64,000 nucleotides of DNA from Argentina anserina (Eukaryota; Streptophyta; Magnoliopsida; Rosales; Rosaceae): contig NC_065872.1 of NCBI RefSeq assembly GCF_933775445.1, forward strand, positions 10,912,001-10,976,000. The letters are read 5' to 3'. The notes beneath the pieces are model-generated. The model worked only from the letters and a program-made list of their open reading frames with translations. It was not told the origin of the DNA and did not search any database. Numbering within the stretch: the first letter of the stretch is position 1; each line of letters begins with the position of its first letter. The position numbers were made by a program, and so were the translations under genes. Positions 12,137 through 22,598 of this stretch are shown here, one piece after another.

Positions 12137-13659
12137 AAGTCGTGATGCAGACATGTCGTCGTCACGTGTCGAAAACACAGTTTGAAGTATGTATTTTGAT
12201 TTGGAGAATTTGTGTAGCTGGCTTCAAAGGCTCCGCAAATTTTGTAGTCTTTCCATCATATATCAGAATTTTTTTTTTCGAAAATTTTTCTATCCATCAT
12301 TGAAAACGTCTATGCCCTCACGACAGTAATACTGAAAATGTATTGGAATTCACGGTCCACAGTAATAGTCATTTTGTTCATGATGGTGCATAGGGTGAGG
12401 CAAATGATATCATTGATGCCCATACCCATCATTTATCATTGATACCCGTCATCCTTTTTTTTTATATCCCATACCCATCATTATTATTGATACCCATCAC
12501 ATCTCACCAAACAACACAAATACTCTATTTCGGCAAAGGCCATCAACACCATTGTGAGTGCATCCTCAATTTCTGGCAAAGATCAATGTGAGTGCGAGCC
12601 ATTTTCCATCATTTTGTCCCATAAAGTTTTCTTGTAATCTCCTATTTAATCACATGCAATTTTTCTTGATTCAACATAAGCTGTTCAATTTTCATTTTCC
12701 TCTTCAACTTGGAGTTCTTTCGTTCTGCCACTCCAGTAACAAGCAATAGAAGGCCATGGATGCAAGGTAATTTTTCTGTTTCCCTTTTTTTCGTAGCTTC
12801 TCGGCAAAATTCATGTATTTCAACAATCAATATGCAAAAATTTTGAATTTTGATCCATTTAATCCAGAAAGCTAACAACAAGACTTCACAACAGGTATCA
12901 AGAATAATGGAATCAAGCAGAAGCAGCCTTTTCCATCGAAGCTCGAAGAACAACACGGCTTGTTTAGCACGAAGAGGAGAAGAACAAAAGTACCGGAGTT
13001 GATCCAAACGGTGGCCGGAGAGGTGGTGGGAGACGCCGGAAAGAGCCGACTGTCTCTTCCTTTGTTCTCCGGTTTCTGGCGGCGGCGGGGCCATCCAAGG
13101 CCGGAGGGAGGACGACTACGGCGAGCTGGTGGTGATGCAGGTGGTGCACCGGCCGGAGGTGTAGAGTCGCCGGAGATCGGATTGCAAGAAAGGGGGAGAG
13201 CTCTTGTGAATTTTTGGGTTGCTCTCGGGTAGTTTATAAAAAAACAGATCTGGTATGATCCTGTGCGGGCATGCCCACAGGCTTAAGGTGCGACCCCGGC
13301 TGATGTGATCCTGTGCGGGCTTGCCCACAGGCTTACGGTGCGACCCTTTTTTTTTTGACTTTGACCAGATTTTTTTTTCTGGGACTTTGACTTTTGTTTT
13401 TGGACTTTGACCATTTTTTTCGTCCGAGTTTTTTTGAATCCAAATTTTTTTTTTTGAATTTGACCTCTCTTATCTTTTTGTAGGATTTTGACAATCGATT
13501 CAAGCGCTGCGGTCAATCAAACCATTCGACTTCTTTCGAAACGCGTTGATTTCTGGCGGATTTGAAGAACGTAAACGACCTAATCGCTTGATTGCTCTCA
13601 TTTCATAGACTTGACGGCAATCAACAAAAGCGTATTAGGCTTTACGCATCACATTTACC
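12137..13659 (+). promoter_or_regulatory. Upstream region of the antisense PMD gene inside the retrotransposon
   Basis: About 1.5 kb separate the polypurine tract from the PMD start codon. On the + strand it holds a short-period repeat of gatacccatca-like units (about 12410-12500), then a GC-rich stretch (about 12950-13210) with an open frame of 90 codons at 12960-13232 that looks like exon or leader sequence but has no recognised domain, then a pair of hairpin repeats (13256-13346) and T-rich tracts. This is the natural place for a promoter for the PMD gene. No TATA box is assigned with confidence. Confidence 0.4.
13256..13346. repeat. Tandem 41-bp repeat with a hairpin core
   Basis: Copy 1 is 13256-13296 and copy 2 is 13306-13346, with a 50-bp period and two mismatches. 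Each holds cctgtgcgggc(a/t)tgcccacagg, which can fold into a stem (CCTGTG/CACAGG outside, GGGC/GCCC inside). It lies about 310 bp upstream of the PMD start codon. Confidence 0.8.
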
Positions 13660-15838
13660 ATGGTGGCTTTCAAGAGTTTCAAGGACAGGACGATCACTAT
13701 CATCGACGATGTTGAAGATGAGCAAAAAGAAGGCATCACTATAACCGTATATCCCTCTCTTACTGGGCCATTCGCTTTTAAAACTCCATTCTATGGCAGT
13801 TCCACTCCCATCTCGCAGTGGACTCACGCAGTGAACCATCAAGTAGCCAGCTTTCGACCGTCTAAGTCAGGCAATGAGGAGTTAAGTTCAGATGTTTTGA
13901 TGCTGAAGTTTGCACATTGTGACGAAGAGGCTCTCACGGCGTCATTCAAGCTTCTCAACGACTCTATATCCAACAACTCTGCGCGATGGGGTACCTTTCG
14001 AACTAACGGCGGTTTTACCTACACGGAGTGCTACTTGGAGTGGGTGAAGGATGTTTTAAGCCGAAACAAAGACCGCATCAAGAAAACGGGCCTCTATCGA
14101 GCAGTGTTTGCGTCACTGTTCAGCTATGATCGTTTTCCTCCTGTTGTGCGAGCTTTTTGCGAGTATTGGTGCCCTATTACAAACACTCTGCACACATCGC
14201 AAGGGGAGATGTCTATATCCCTTTTGGACCTTCAGCATATTGGAGGCTTGCCTATCCTTGGAAGGTTTTATGACAAAGTTGTTTCACCCATTGCCGAGTT
14301 TTCTGCCAAGAGTAAAGAAGGGGAGCTTCTCATCCCCAAAAGCTATCGTTATTTGTTTCTTGCTTACCATAGACTGTGCAAGAGGGAGCGTGGCAACGTG
14401 AAGATAGCTACATGGATACAGTATTGGTACAAAGACGAGATGAGATACAAGAGGCCTCCTACCAAGAGTACACGAAATAAGAGGGACCCGCCTATTAATA
14501 CTCACGATCCATCGGGCGCCATTCCGGGGATTCGCCGGCGAACTCCGGAAGATCTTTTACCATTCGAGGACTTAGGCGTAGAAGAAGCAAGCATGGAATC
14601 TGTTTACCTCTCTGCCTTTTATGTGTGCTAGCTTTGTTTATTTGTATTCCCGAAGAGTGATCCAGGTTTTATTCGTCCGGGAGTTTTTAAGATCGCTCAC
14701 AGAATGGCGCGAGGTCAACACTATTGTCTAGCAGTTCCCGTATTGGCGAATATATATCAGGGTTTAAATACCATATCCGTCTCGAGTGATCCGGGAAACT
14801 GTCCAACTGTGCTCCCTTTTCATTACTTGTATGGGTGGTTGGGCGAGTATTTCAACACCCATTTCTTCTCTCGACATCCAGAAAACTTCAGGCCTTTAAT
14901 GGTTCATATTTCAGGGGAATTGTCAGCAAGAAATTTTGATGATGAACGAGCCCGTGCCTTGTTTACTGCTTGTGATAATGTTCGAATGGGACGATTTGCC
15001 AAAGTTTTAAGTGCGCACAAACTGATCGTTGACACCCACGGAGCCCTTCCTTCAGATTCTGCCTATCTCATTAGCCTTCGCTCCGGATTTGTGTCCCTAT
15101 GGCAAGATAGTTAGCGAGTCGTCGAACCCTATAACCCTCAGCGATTCAGTCAACAATTCGGATATGTTCATGGTGTTCCCGGAGATTTCCAAAGAGATAG
15201 TCGACCCATACCTTTGACTCGGACATACTCGCTTTGGGATAGCTTGACGAAGCTTGGCATAAAAGGTGAGGTAATTTTGCCTATGAAAAGTGACATCACC
15301 AAGTTTATGGTTACTCAAAACTACATCGAATGGTGGTCCAAAGTTCATCACTCTGCGTCGAAGAGGCCTATGAAGATAACCATTGTAAATTTGCCACAAC
15401 AAGAGCCTCCAAAAGCTAAAGGAGACGACCGTGCGACAACTCCTCTCCAAATTTTGGTTTCTGCCGAAGCTTTGCCCCCGGTTGATAACTATCAGATTCC
15501 ACCTCTTCCAGTTTAGGAAGGAATCAGAGATTCAGCAGATTTTCATCCCAAGTCGAAGGAGAAGGTTGCTACATCTAGAAGGCATAGTAGAAGCAGCAAT
15601 AGTACCCATAGTGACGTGCACTTCAAACGTCAAAATAGGGATGATGCTGATCTTGGACCTATTTACTTCAACCCTAATGCCGACTTTGATCTTGGCGGCA
15701 ATTTTCTTGGGGATGTTCCTGGTCCTTCAAAACTCGTGCCTGCGCATGTTGAGGTATTCACTTAAACCATTTTTGTTGTATTTGCTTTTGTGCTCGTCCC
15801 CTTTAGCTATGTATCATATTCAACAGTTCACTTATCGC

Positions 15839-17030
15839 TAGGGGTGTTAATTGAAAACCGAAAACCGAAAAATAACCGAACCATAACCGAAAAAAAAACC
15901 GGAAAAAAAAACCGCACCAAACCGAAAGATTTGGTGTGGTTTTGGTTTGAGATGTTTGGAAACCGAAACCGAACCGAAAAACCGAATATATATATATATA
16001 TTATAAAGAAATTATATTATTTATAGATATATTTAATATACATAATTAAATATGTTATCGATCGAGACCCAAACTTTATCAAAATTCGGTGAATTTTTTA
16101 CCATATCTGTATTTATATATACTGATCACATCCGATGGTCGAAATTTAATAATTTGAATTTTAGATATTGGAACCACAACATGTCTACTAATGTGGTATA
16201 ACTTGTTTAGTGGTCTTTTTGCAAATGTATGCAGTTGTGAAGCAACTATATCTTATAAATAGAATTTTTGCAAATCTGTCCGCATGATGCGTTACGTATA
16301 GTGAAATATGGTTATGGTAAAAAAATCACATATTTTCGATAACGTTTGTGTCCCGATCAAGGCGGTCAACCCTTTTTTACGCTTATTATCCCCTATGGGC
16401 CTATGGGTAGCCCTATCCCTGGAAGGTAAAATTTTTGAAAATTTTACACGAGCTGCTACATCACATATATGTGAGAGTGTGTGCGTGAAAGAATCCATCA
16501 AAACTAGTCAAGAAGGAGGGGGTAAGAACGAATTCACACTTAATTGGATGAAATTAAGTTAATGTTGACCACATCGATCGAGACCCAAATTTTATCAAAA
16601 TTAGATGAATATTTTACCATATCCATATTTAAATATGCTGATCACATCTGACGGTCAAAATTTAATATTTTAAATTTTAGACATTAGAACCACAACATGC
16701 CTACTAATGTGGTATAACTTGTTTAGTGGCTTTTTGCAATTGTATGCATTTGTGAAGCAACTATATCTTGTAAATAGAATTTTGCAAATCTGTCTGCATG
16801 TTCTTTTTATTTCGTTAAGAATCAAGTAGATAGACAAGGAAAGAAACTCCGATTTTCTTTACAAAATAACCGAAAGAAAAACCGATATAAACCAGAGAAA
16901 AACCAAACCGAACACAATTGGTTTTTGAAAAAAAAGTGAAAAATCAAACCGAACCAAACCGAATAAATAGAATGGTTTGGTGTTCGGTATCACCTATAAA
17001 CCGCACCATTCACACCGATTAACACCCCTA
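15839..17030. mobile_element. Non-autonomous hAT element inside the PMD intron
   Basis: A 1192-bp element with perfect 13-bp terminal inverted repeats (TAGGGGTGTTAAT at left, its complement at right) and an 8-bp target duplication with one mismatch (cttatcgc 15831-15838, ctcatcgc 17031-17038). Subterminal regions are full of AACCGAAAACCG-like repeats. Inside is a direct duplication of about 230 bp (16057-16286 and 16573-16800). No transposase frame is present. It inserted after the retrotransposon was built, because it splits the PMD intron. Confidence 0.88.
16057..16800. repeat. Internal ~230-bp direct duplication within the hAT element
   Basis: Copies at 16057-16286 and 16573-16800 both begin atcgatcgagacccaaa and end near ctgtcYgcatg. 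They differ by scattered substitutions and small indels, so the duplication is not recent. Confidence 0.85.
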
Positions 17031-18338
17031 CTCATCGCCAACTTGATTCGATTTTATTCTTCCCAGCTCGAAGATATCGGTTATTTTGATGAAGTCTGCT
17101 CAGGTGACGGCGTTCGATTTCCTTTTGAGGAATGTGTAGCTAACATTTTCCCAGAAAAGGACGTACGTCGAAAGGAGAATGAACCACAACCAGTTGACCA
17201 GAGAGGTACACGCTAATTTGTTTATATATTATTTTCCGTATTTTTTCAATAATTTATGCCCATTTTCACCCTGATATACACAGATTTGTCCATGGCGACG
17301 GGAAGTACAAAACCTTCTGAAAAAGCGATATTTCCTGAAGCTTCTGTGTGCGATATTGAGGTAGCGGATACAAGTCAATGGCTTCGTGATATCCGCATGC
17401 GAGCAGCTGCGGATGTTTGTGCGAAGATAGAAGGTGTGATAGCGACGTATTCTCTGAAGATGATTATTGCTGGGAGGAGTGAGCTTGATATGCTGACGAA
17501 TGAACTTAGCAAATATGGAGTCGACCCATCAATAGTAAAAAAATAAATTGGAGCAGTTGATGACAAGCGCTGCCCTATATGACTCGGCAAGCCTTGCATG
17601 CGCTCACAAATGAGCAATGGGCACCAGCGCCCAAAAATTGGCAGAGACGGAGTCTGAAATCACGACAGCCCAAGAAATTCGACAAAATAGTTTTGATCAG
17701 CGTCAGTCTACACTTGAGTCCCTTGATAACTTGAAAAAAGAACAACATAAGCTAGAGCAGACGTTGGACTCACTGGATGCAGACTTGTTTCTTCACGATG
17801 CAAGACTTGCTGATCTAGAACAGAAGAAGTGCCGAATTCGAGAGATTCCAGAACTGACTGCAACAGAGATTGAAGAGGCAAAGAAGTTGCGAACCAGTTT
17901 TGAAGAACATCGTAGCAGCTTCAAGGGTTTGACCTGGATGTGATAATTGACTTGAATGATCATGACTTGCTCCTTTTTTTTTCTTCAATCATCTTGTAAT
18001 CAATCGATTTTGAAATTCAACTTACTATTAGTGAAATAAGAATTTGTATGATTGGCAGATAAACCCTCATTTTTATTTTGATGTGACTGAACTTAAGATT
18101 GTTATTCTTAAGCTACCTACGTATCCTTCTAAAGAAAGAATCAAGTCATCACGTAGTTCAAGGGTTTTTTTGGGGTACCTTGTGCAGTTTAAGCTCATGC
18201 AGGCGTGGAGTGTTTTTTTTGTTTTTTTTTCTGTGTCTTATGCAGTTTAGGCTCGTGCAGACTTGGAGCATACTTTGTTTTTTTTTTGTGTCTTGTGCAG
18301 TGTAGGCTCGTGCGGACTTGGAGCATTTTCTTTTGTTT

Positions 18339-19350
18339 TCAAGCATAATACTTCTTCAAGAACTTGTCGTTGATGGGACCGATTCTCAAACCGTCTTCCG
18401 CCACAATTTTGTAAGCTCCATTGGTGTAAACTTCTCTGACGACGTAAGGACCATCCCACTTTGACTTGAATTTGGAGCCAGACTTGTGCGTCATAATGAT
18501 GGGTCTTCGAACAACAAGGACTAAATCATCAACTTGAAATGACCGTGGTCGAACACCTTTGTTGAAAGCGTGTGACATCCGAGCTTGGTAGCATTCCAGG
18601 TGTTGTTGTGCGTCAAGCCTCTTCTCGTCCAAAGCTTCTAACTCTTGCAGGCAAAACTTGACATTTTCTTCATTTGTGAGACCTTCTTGCAAAGCGATTC
18701 TCAATGACGAGATTTCTTTCTCTAATGGTAACACGGCTTCGACACCATAGACGAGAGAATAAGGTGTAGCATTTGTGGCTGTCTGATACGTCGTTCTGTA
18801 AGCCCAGAGAGCTTCGCCTAATTTCTCATGCCAATCTCTCTACTTCTTGCTGACAGTTTTCTTCAAAATGTTACATAGCGTTTTATTGAATGCTTCTGCC
18901 AATCCATTTGCCGGAGCGTTATACATCGAAGAGAAATGAAGCCTGAAGTGAAATTTCTTGCTCAAATTTTCTGTTGCGGTATTCGAGAAGTACTTGGCAT
19001 TGTCCGTGATGATGTATCGCGATATACCATAGCGTTGTATGATGCTTCCAGTAATGAAGTCCACAACATTTTCTTTCTTTATTTCTTTCAGCGGTATCGC
19101 TTCTGCCCACTTTGAGAAGGAATCTGTGGTTGCCAGAATGTACATATGACCAGCCGATGATTTCGGAGTGATGGGTCTGATTGCATCCATTCCCCAGACA
19201 TCGAACGGGTGCGAAGCAATTGTCGGATGCAACGGCTCAGGTGGTTGATGAATGAAGTTGGCATAAAACTGACAAGCTTGGCATTTTTGTGGATACTCTA
19301 TACAATCCTTGACCATGGCAGGCCAATAATACCCTAGTCGTCTTACTTGG
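18339..19350 (-). pseudogene. Retrotransposon integrase (5'-truncated, one TAG stop)
   Basis: Reading - strand from about 19350, one frame gives RRLGYYWPAM, CQACQ, then the catalytic core: WGMDAI (first Asp), a DFITGSIIQRYGISRYIITDNA stretch (second Asp) and NGLAEAFNKT (Glu). It passes a TAG at 18840-18842 just before RDWHEKLGEALWAYRTTYQT and continues in the same frame to KFLKKYYA and stop at 18339. The end of the zinc-binding N-terminal domain is missing where the sequence jumps from RNase H. Integrase would insert the cDNA copy; here it is not expected to be made full length. Confidence 0.88.
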
Positions 19351-20235
19351 AAATGTAACTTTGGTCCTGGAATTCATTTGAGATTTGCCAATCCGCTGGA
19401 ATAGGGTGGTCTGCCAAGAAGTCGGCCAATGCTTGTCCTTTCACTACTTTAGCGGGCACATATATGATGTCATATTGGTTCAATAGTAACGCCCACTTAG
19501 CCATGCGCCCGGTTAGAACTGGTTTAGATAATATGAACTTAACTGGATCGGCTCGCGCCACCAAGTGCATTGTGTAAGATTGCATGTAATGTCTCAACTT
19601 TTGAATGGCGAAGACGAGTGCAAGACACATCTTCTCTATCGGCGGACAATTTAGCTCAGGTCCGGTGAGGGTCCGACTCAAGTAATACAAGGCTTTCTCC
19701 TTTTTAGCTTCATTTTCTTGGACAAGAAGGGCCCTAAGTGATATCTCTTGAGCCGCGATGTAAAGGATAAAAGGCTTCCCGGTGATAGGTGCACCCAACA
19801 CCAGAGGATTCTCCAGGTATTTCTTTATGCTCGCAAAGGCATTGCGACAAGCCCATACAAATGGAACATCTTTCTTCATGAGTCGACTGAATGGTTGGCA
19901 ACGGCCCGCCAGGTTTGATATGAACCGTCTAATGAAGGCAAGTCGGCCTTGGAGGCTTTTCAACTCGCGCAAATTTCTTGCTCTGGCATTTCCTGGATGG
20001 CTTTAATTTTGGATTGGTCTACCTCGATGCCTCGGTGTTTCACGATGAATCCAAGAAATTTTCCAGAACTGACGCCGAAGGCACACTTCAAGGGATTCAT
20101 TTTTAACTGGTATTTGCGTAACCTGTCGAACACTCGTCGTAGATCTTGCAAGTGATCGCTTCTTTTCTTTGTTTTGACAACCAAATCATCAACATAGCAT
20201 TCTACATACTTGTGCAGCATGTCACTAAAAATTTT
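19351..20235 (-). pseudogene. Reverse transcriptase C-terminal part and RNase H remnant
   Basis: The frame begins KIFSDMLHKYVECYVDDLVV, with the YVDD active-site motif of reverse transcriptase, and runs to about 19985. After a one-base frame change it continues RELKSLQGRLAFIRRF, KPFILYIA, EKALYYLSRTL and MAKWALLLNQYDIIYVPAK with GQALADFLADHP, the first RNase H region of Ty3/gypsy. The N-terminal palm and fingers of reverse transcriptase, the protease, and any second (archaeal-type) RNase H expected in a Tat element are absent. The frame then meets the integrase remnant directly. The copy cannot encode active polymerase. Confidence 0.88.
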
Positions 20236-20247
20236 CTACATACTTGT
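20200..20247. repeat. 14-bp direct repeat at the gag/RT deletion junction
   Basis: ttctacatacttgt occurs at 20200-20213 and 20234-20247, exactly where gag stops and mid-reverse-transcriptase begins. Such a duplicated patch beside a large deletion looks like templated filler DNA from end joining. Confidence 0.7.
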
Positions 20248-21657
20248 AGAGATCTTAACCGGTGCAGTATTGATGACCATTAATTCTTTGGAAGGCTTCT
20301 TCACAACCTTGTTAAATCTGCTTCCGAAGGCTTTGTCTTTTCGTTGGTCGACCAGGGTTTCATTCTTTCCCTTATGACTTGTCAAGCTTAGCTCCATGTC
20401 GTGGGCTCGAGTAGCCAACTCTTCGAAAGAACGAGGCTTGATTCCTTGCAAGATGTATAACAAATCAAAGTGCATGCCTTGGATGCACATTTCAACGGCT
20501 GACACCTCTGACAGTCGATCCTTGCAATCAAGGCTAAGTGAGTGCCATCTATTGATGTAGCCGATCGCGGGTTCATCCTTCCGTTGCTTCGTGTTAGTTA
20601 GCTCCATCATGCTCACCGTCCGCCTTGTACTATAGAATCGATTAAGGAACTCGCGCTCCATTTGGTCCCAACTGTCAACATACTCCGGCTCTAAGTCTGT
20701 ATACCACTCGAAGGCATTTCCCTTCAACAAGCGAACGAACTGCTTGACAAGGTGATCGCCTTCTGTCCCGGCGTTACTGCAAGTCTCCACGAAGTGGGCA
20801 ACATGTTGCTTTGGGTTTCCTTTACCTTCAAATTGTTGGAAATTTGGTGGCTGATACCCCCGCGGCATCCTTAAGCTGTCGATCCTCTTCGTGTAAGGTT
20901 TGGAGTAAGTGATTGAGTCACGAGAAGGACCTCCATATTGAGCCCGAATTGAGTTGGTGATGATGTCTTGCAATTGCTGGAGTGATAAGGAACCAAGCGA
21001 GTCGCCATCGTTCTTGGACGTTTCTCCCTTTTCATTTACTTTGCTCCTGCCAGGCAACCCCTTGGTGGAGTTCTCATCATTTTGATCTTCCAACTTGCTA
21101 TAGAGTTCAGCGATTTGCACATCTTTTTCTTCAACCATTCGGGTGAGCTTTTCAACCATCTCCAACAGATTGGAGAGTTGCTCCTCGACTGTGGATGCCC
21201 CCGTCACCAAGACTGCGCATTGTCAGAAGAGGATTCATGTGTCATAGAATGAAAGTTATCGCCATCTTCTTTGGGACTTCCATGGTATGATTCCGTGCTT
21301 GATTCGTCATTAGAGAAAACGTCTTCTAGGATAGGGCCATCACCATGAACGGGTAGAAGAGATTGCTCACTTGGCTCCTTCTCATTTGACACTTGCTTCC
21401 TCACCTCTTTGAAAGGCATGCTCTATTGCTCCCAAGCTCTCAAAGGTGATGACTGATTGACGAGGCTTACTAGCAAGTGCCATGAACGTCGTGGGTTGAG
21501 CTCTAGCCACGCTCCGGGTGACAAGGGCAATCGGTTCACTCTTTAATTTGGAGGATGTTTGCTTGGACTTCTTGATCAGCTCGGCCTCTCTGCTTAACCT
21601 CGCGGTTATGGACTTGGATTTCTTCGTTGGAACGACTTGGTTGTTCTTGGAAGCCAT
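20236..21657 (-). pseudogene. Retrotransposon Gag (frameshifted, 3'-truncated)
   Basis: The likely start is MASKNNQVVPTKK at 21657, 71 bp inside the 5' LTR boundary. Three overlapping frames make up Gag: about 21657-21382, 21419-21204 and 21210-20236, so at least two indels are needed to join them. The last frame holds a coiled-coil-like segment (VEEQLSNLLEMVEKLTRMVE), then the capsid-like retrotransposon gag domain: PKQHVAHFVETC, LVKQFVRLLKGNAFEWYTDL, EREFLNRFYSTRRTVSM and GYINRWHSLSLDCKDRL. It ends at a TAG next to the deletion that removed the rest of Gag and the protease. Confidence 0.87.
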
Positions 21658-21708
21658 CGCACAAACGGATTTGATTTCTTCGGAGAAGGAGATGAGAGAC
21701 CAAAAATG

Positions 21709-21728
21709 TCCCACTGGGCGTGCCAATT
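21709..21728 (-). promoter_or_regulatory. Primer-binding-site-like sequence
   Basis: Right after the 5' LTR (coding strand) the sequence reads AATTGGCACGCCCAGTGGGA. A TGG start within a few bases of the LTR is the usual form of a tRNA primer-binding site. I do not assign the tRNA. Confidence 0.65.
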
Positions 21729-22598
21729 TGTAGAACGATAATCTGAAAACTAACAAGAGAATGCAAACACGTGTACAAATAAATGTAATTTATTAAATAT
21801 CAAGCGCGGGGTTACAATCTTTGGGAACTCCTCTAATTCTATCTCCGTATATGACTTGGCTCAAGGGTGACGTGCACTTGATCTTGAGAATTTGAGTTTG
21901 ATTTGGATTTGGATTTGACGAAGAACGAGCGATTTGGCCGCTTGATGATTCTTCGTGGACTTGAGGTTGGATTTGGATTTGATGAAGAACGAGCGATTTG
22001 GCCGCTTGATGATTCTTCGTGGACTTGAGGTTGGATTTGGATTTGATGAAGAACGAGCGATTTGGCCGCTTGATGATTCTTCGTGGATTTGAAAGACTTC
22101 GGAATTTGTCGAGAGTGATCTTGCTCAAGTGATTTTTTTCCCTTCTTCTCCACCTAGAAATCCTCCTCTCTTCATGTTGAAGGGGTGTATTTATAGTGTC
22201 AAGGTTTCTATTTTGTAGAATATTTTAATGACACTAAAATAATAAATTCTTTAATTGTATAATTAAATCAATATGTATTTTCCGATTAATTTAAAATAGT
22301 TATTCTCATAACTAAATTAAACAGAAAATAATTGATTTAATTATGACCGTTAAGAAATTTATTAATTTAATCAAATGTCCGATTACCATTTCGAATCGTC
22401 AATGACATTCAATTTTCTGCTGCAATTCGGAATCACGTAGCTTCGATTACGATCATCTGTTTATGTGCTGACACGAGTTTTATTCGGATCCGCACCAACT
22501 TTGTTGACTTTTGGCCATGTGTGCAATTTTGTCGGGCTCTTGGTCGATTTAATTATTTAACGAAGATAATTTACTTCATTAAATTTCATGTGTCTACA
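21729..22598 (-). repeat. 5' LTR of the large retrotransposon (870 bp)
   Basis: TGTAGAACG to GTGTCTACA, collinear with the left LTR. It is 63 bp longer because a 64-bp unit (about 21900-22090) is present three times instead of two, and a one-base deletion occurs elsewhere. The units contain acgaagaa...ttcttcgt arms that could pair. Confidence 0.92.

Larger units (their letters stand above)
13660..17943 (+). pseudogene. Plant mobile domain (PMD, aminotransferase-like) protein gene carried antisense in the retrotransposon
   Basis: The first coding block, 13660-15753, is a single frame of about 698 codons interrupted only by TAG at 14629, 15112 and 15514. It encodes the plant mobile domain: GLYRAVFASLFSYDRFPPVV (residues about 144-163), ALFSEFW-equivalent FCEYWCPITNTLHTSQGEMS, DLQHIGGLPILG, then KSYRYLFLAYHRL, LCLFVFPKSDPGFIRPGVF, MARGQHYCLAVPVLANIYQG and VVEPYNPQRFSQQFGYVHG. 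A GT donor at 15754 and AG at 17065-17066 define an intron that holds a hAT insertion. Further exons are 17067 to about 17206 (LEDIGYFDEV...) and about 17283-17546, then a coiled-coil region to 17943 that reaches a stop. A frame change in an A run near 17540 and a TGA at 17611 separate the last two blocks. Host PMD proteins (MAIN, MAIL1) act in the nucleus in gene expression and transposon silencing. This copy is probably decayed unless the TAG codons are spliced or read through. Confidence 0.85.
11315..22598 (-). mobile_element. LTR retrotransposon (Ty3/gypsy, Tat-like) carrying an antisense plant mobile domain gene
   Basis: An 11.28-kb element flanked by the perfect 5-bp direct repeat ctatg (11310-11314 and 22599-22603). 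Both LTRs start TGTAGA and end TCTACA. Coding polarity is minus: gag (about 21657-20240), reverse transcriptase/RNase H remnant (about 20235-19380) and integrase (about 19350-18339). In that orientation the right LTR is the 5' LTR, followed by the primer-binding-site-like AATTGGCACGCCCAGTGGGA. A polypurine tract (aagtggggggcatt) directly precedes the left, 3' LTR. Between integrase and the polypurine tract lies about 6.2 kb holding a + strand PMD gene. Assignment to Ty3/gypsy rests on the gag and RT-RNase H-integrase order. Assignment to the Tat branch is inference from the long 3' region and the antisense extra gene. The copy is defective (deletions, frameshifts, stops). Confidence 0.92.

Noticed and set aside
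13660..15516. TAG codons taken as alternative decoding of amber as Trp/Gln
   Set aside because: Plant nuclear genes use the standard code and the element is otherwise decayed (frameshifts, deletions), so mutation is simpler; kept only as a minor alternative.
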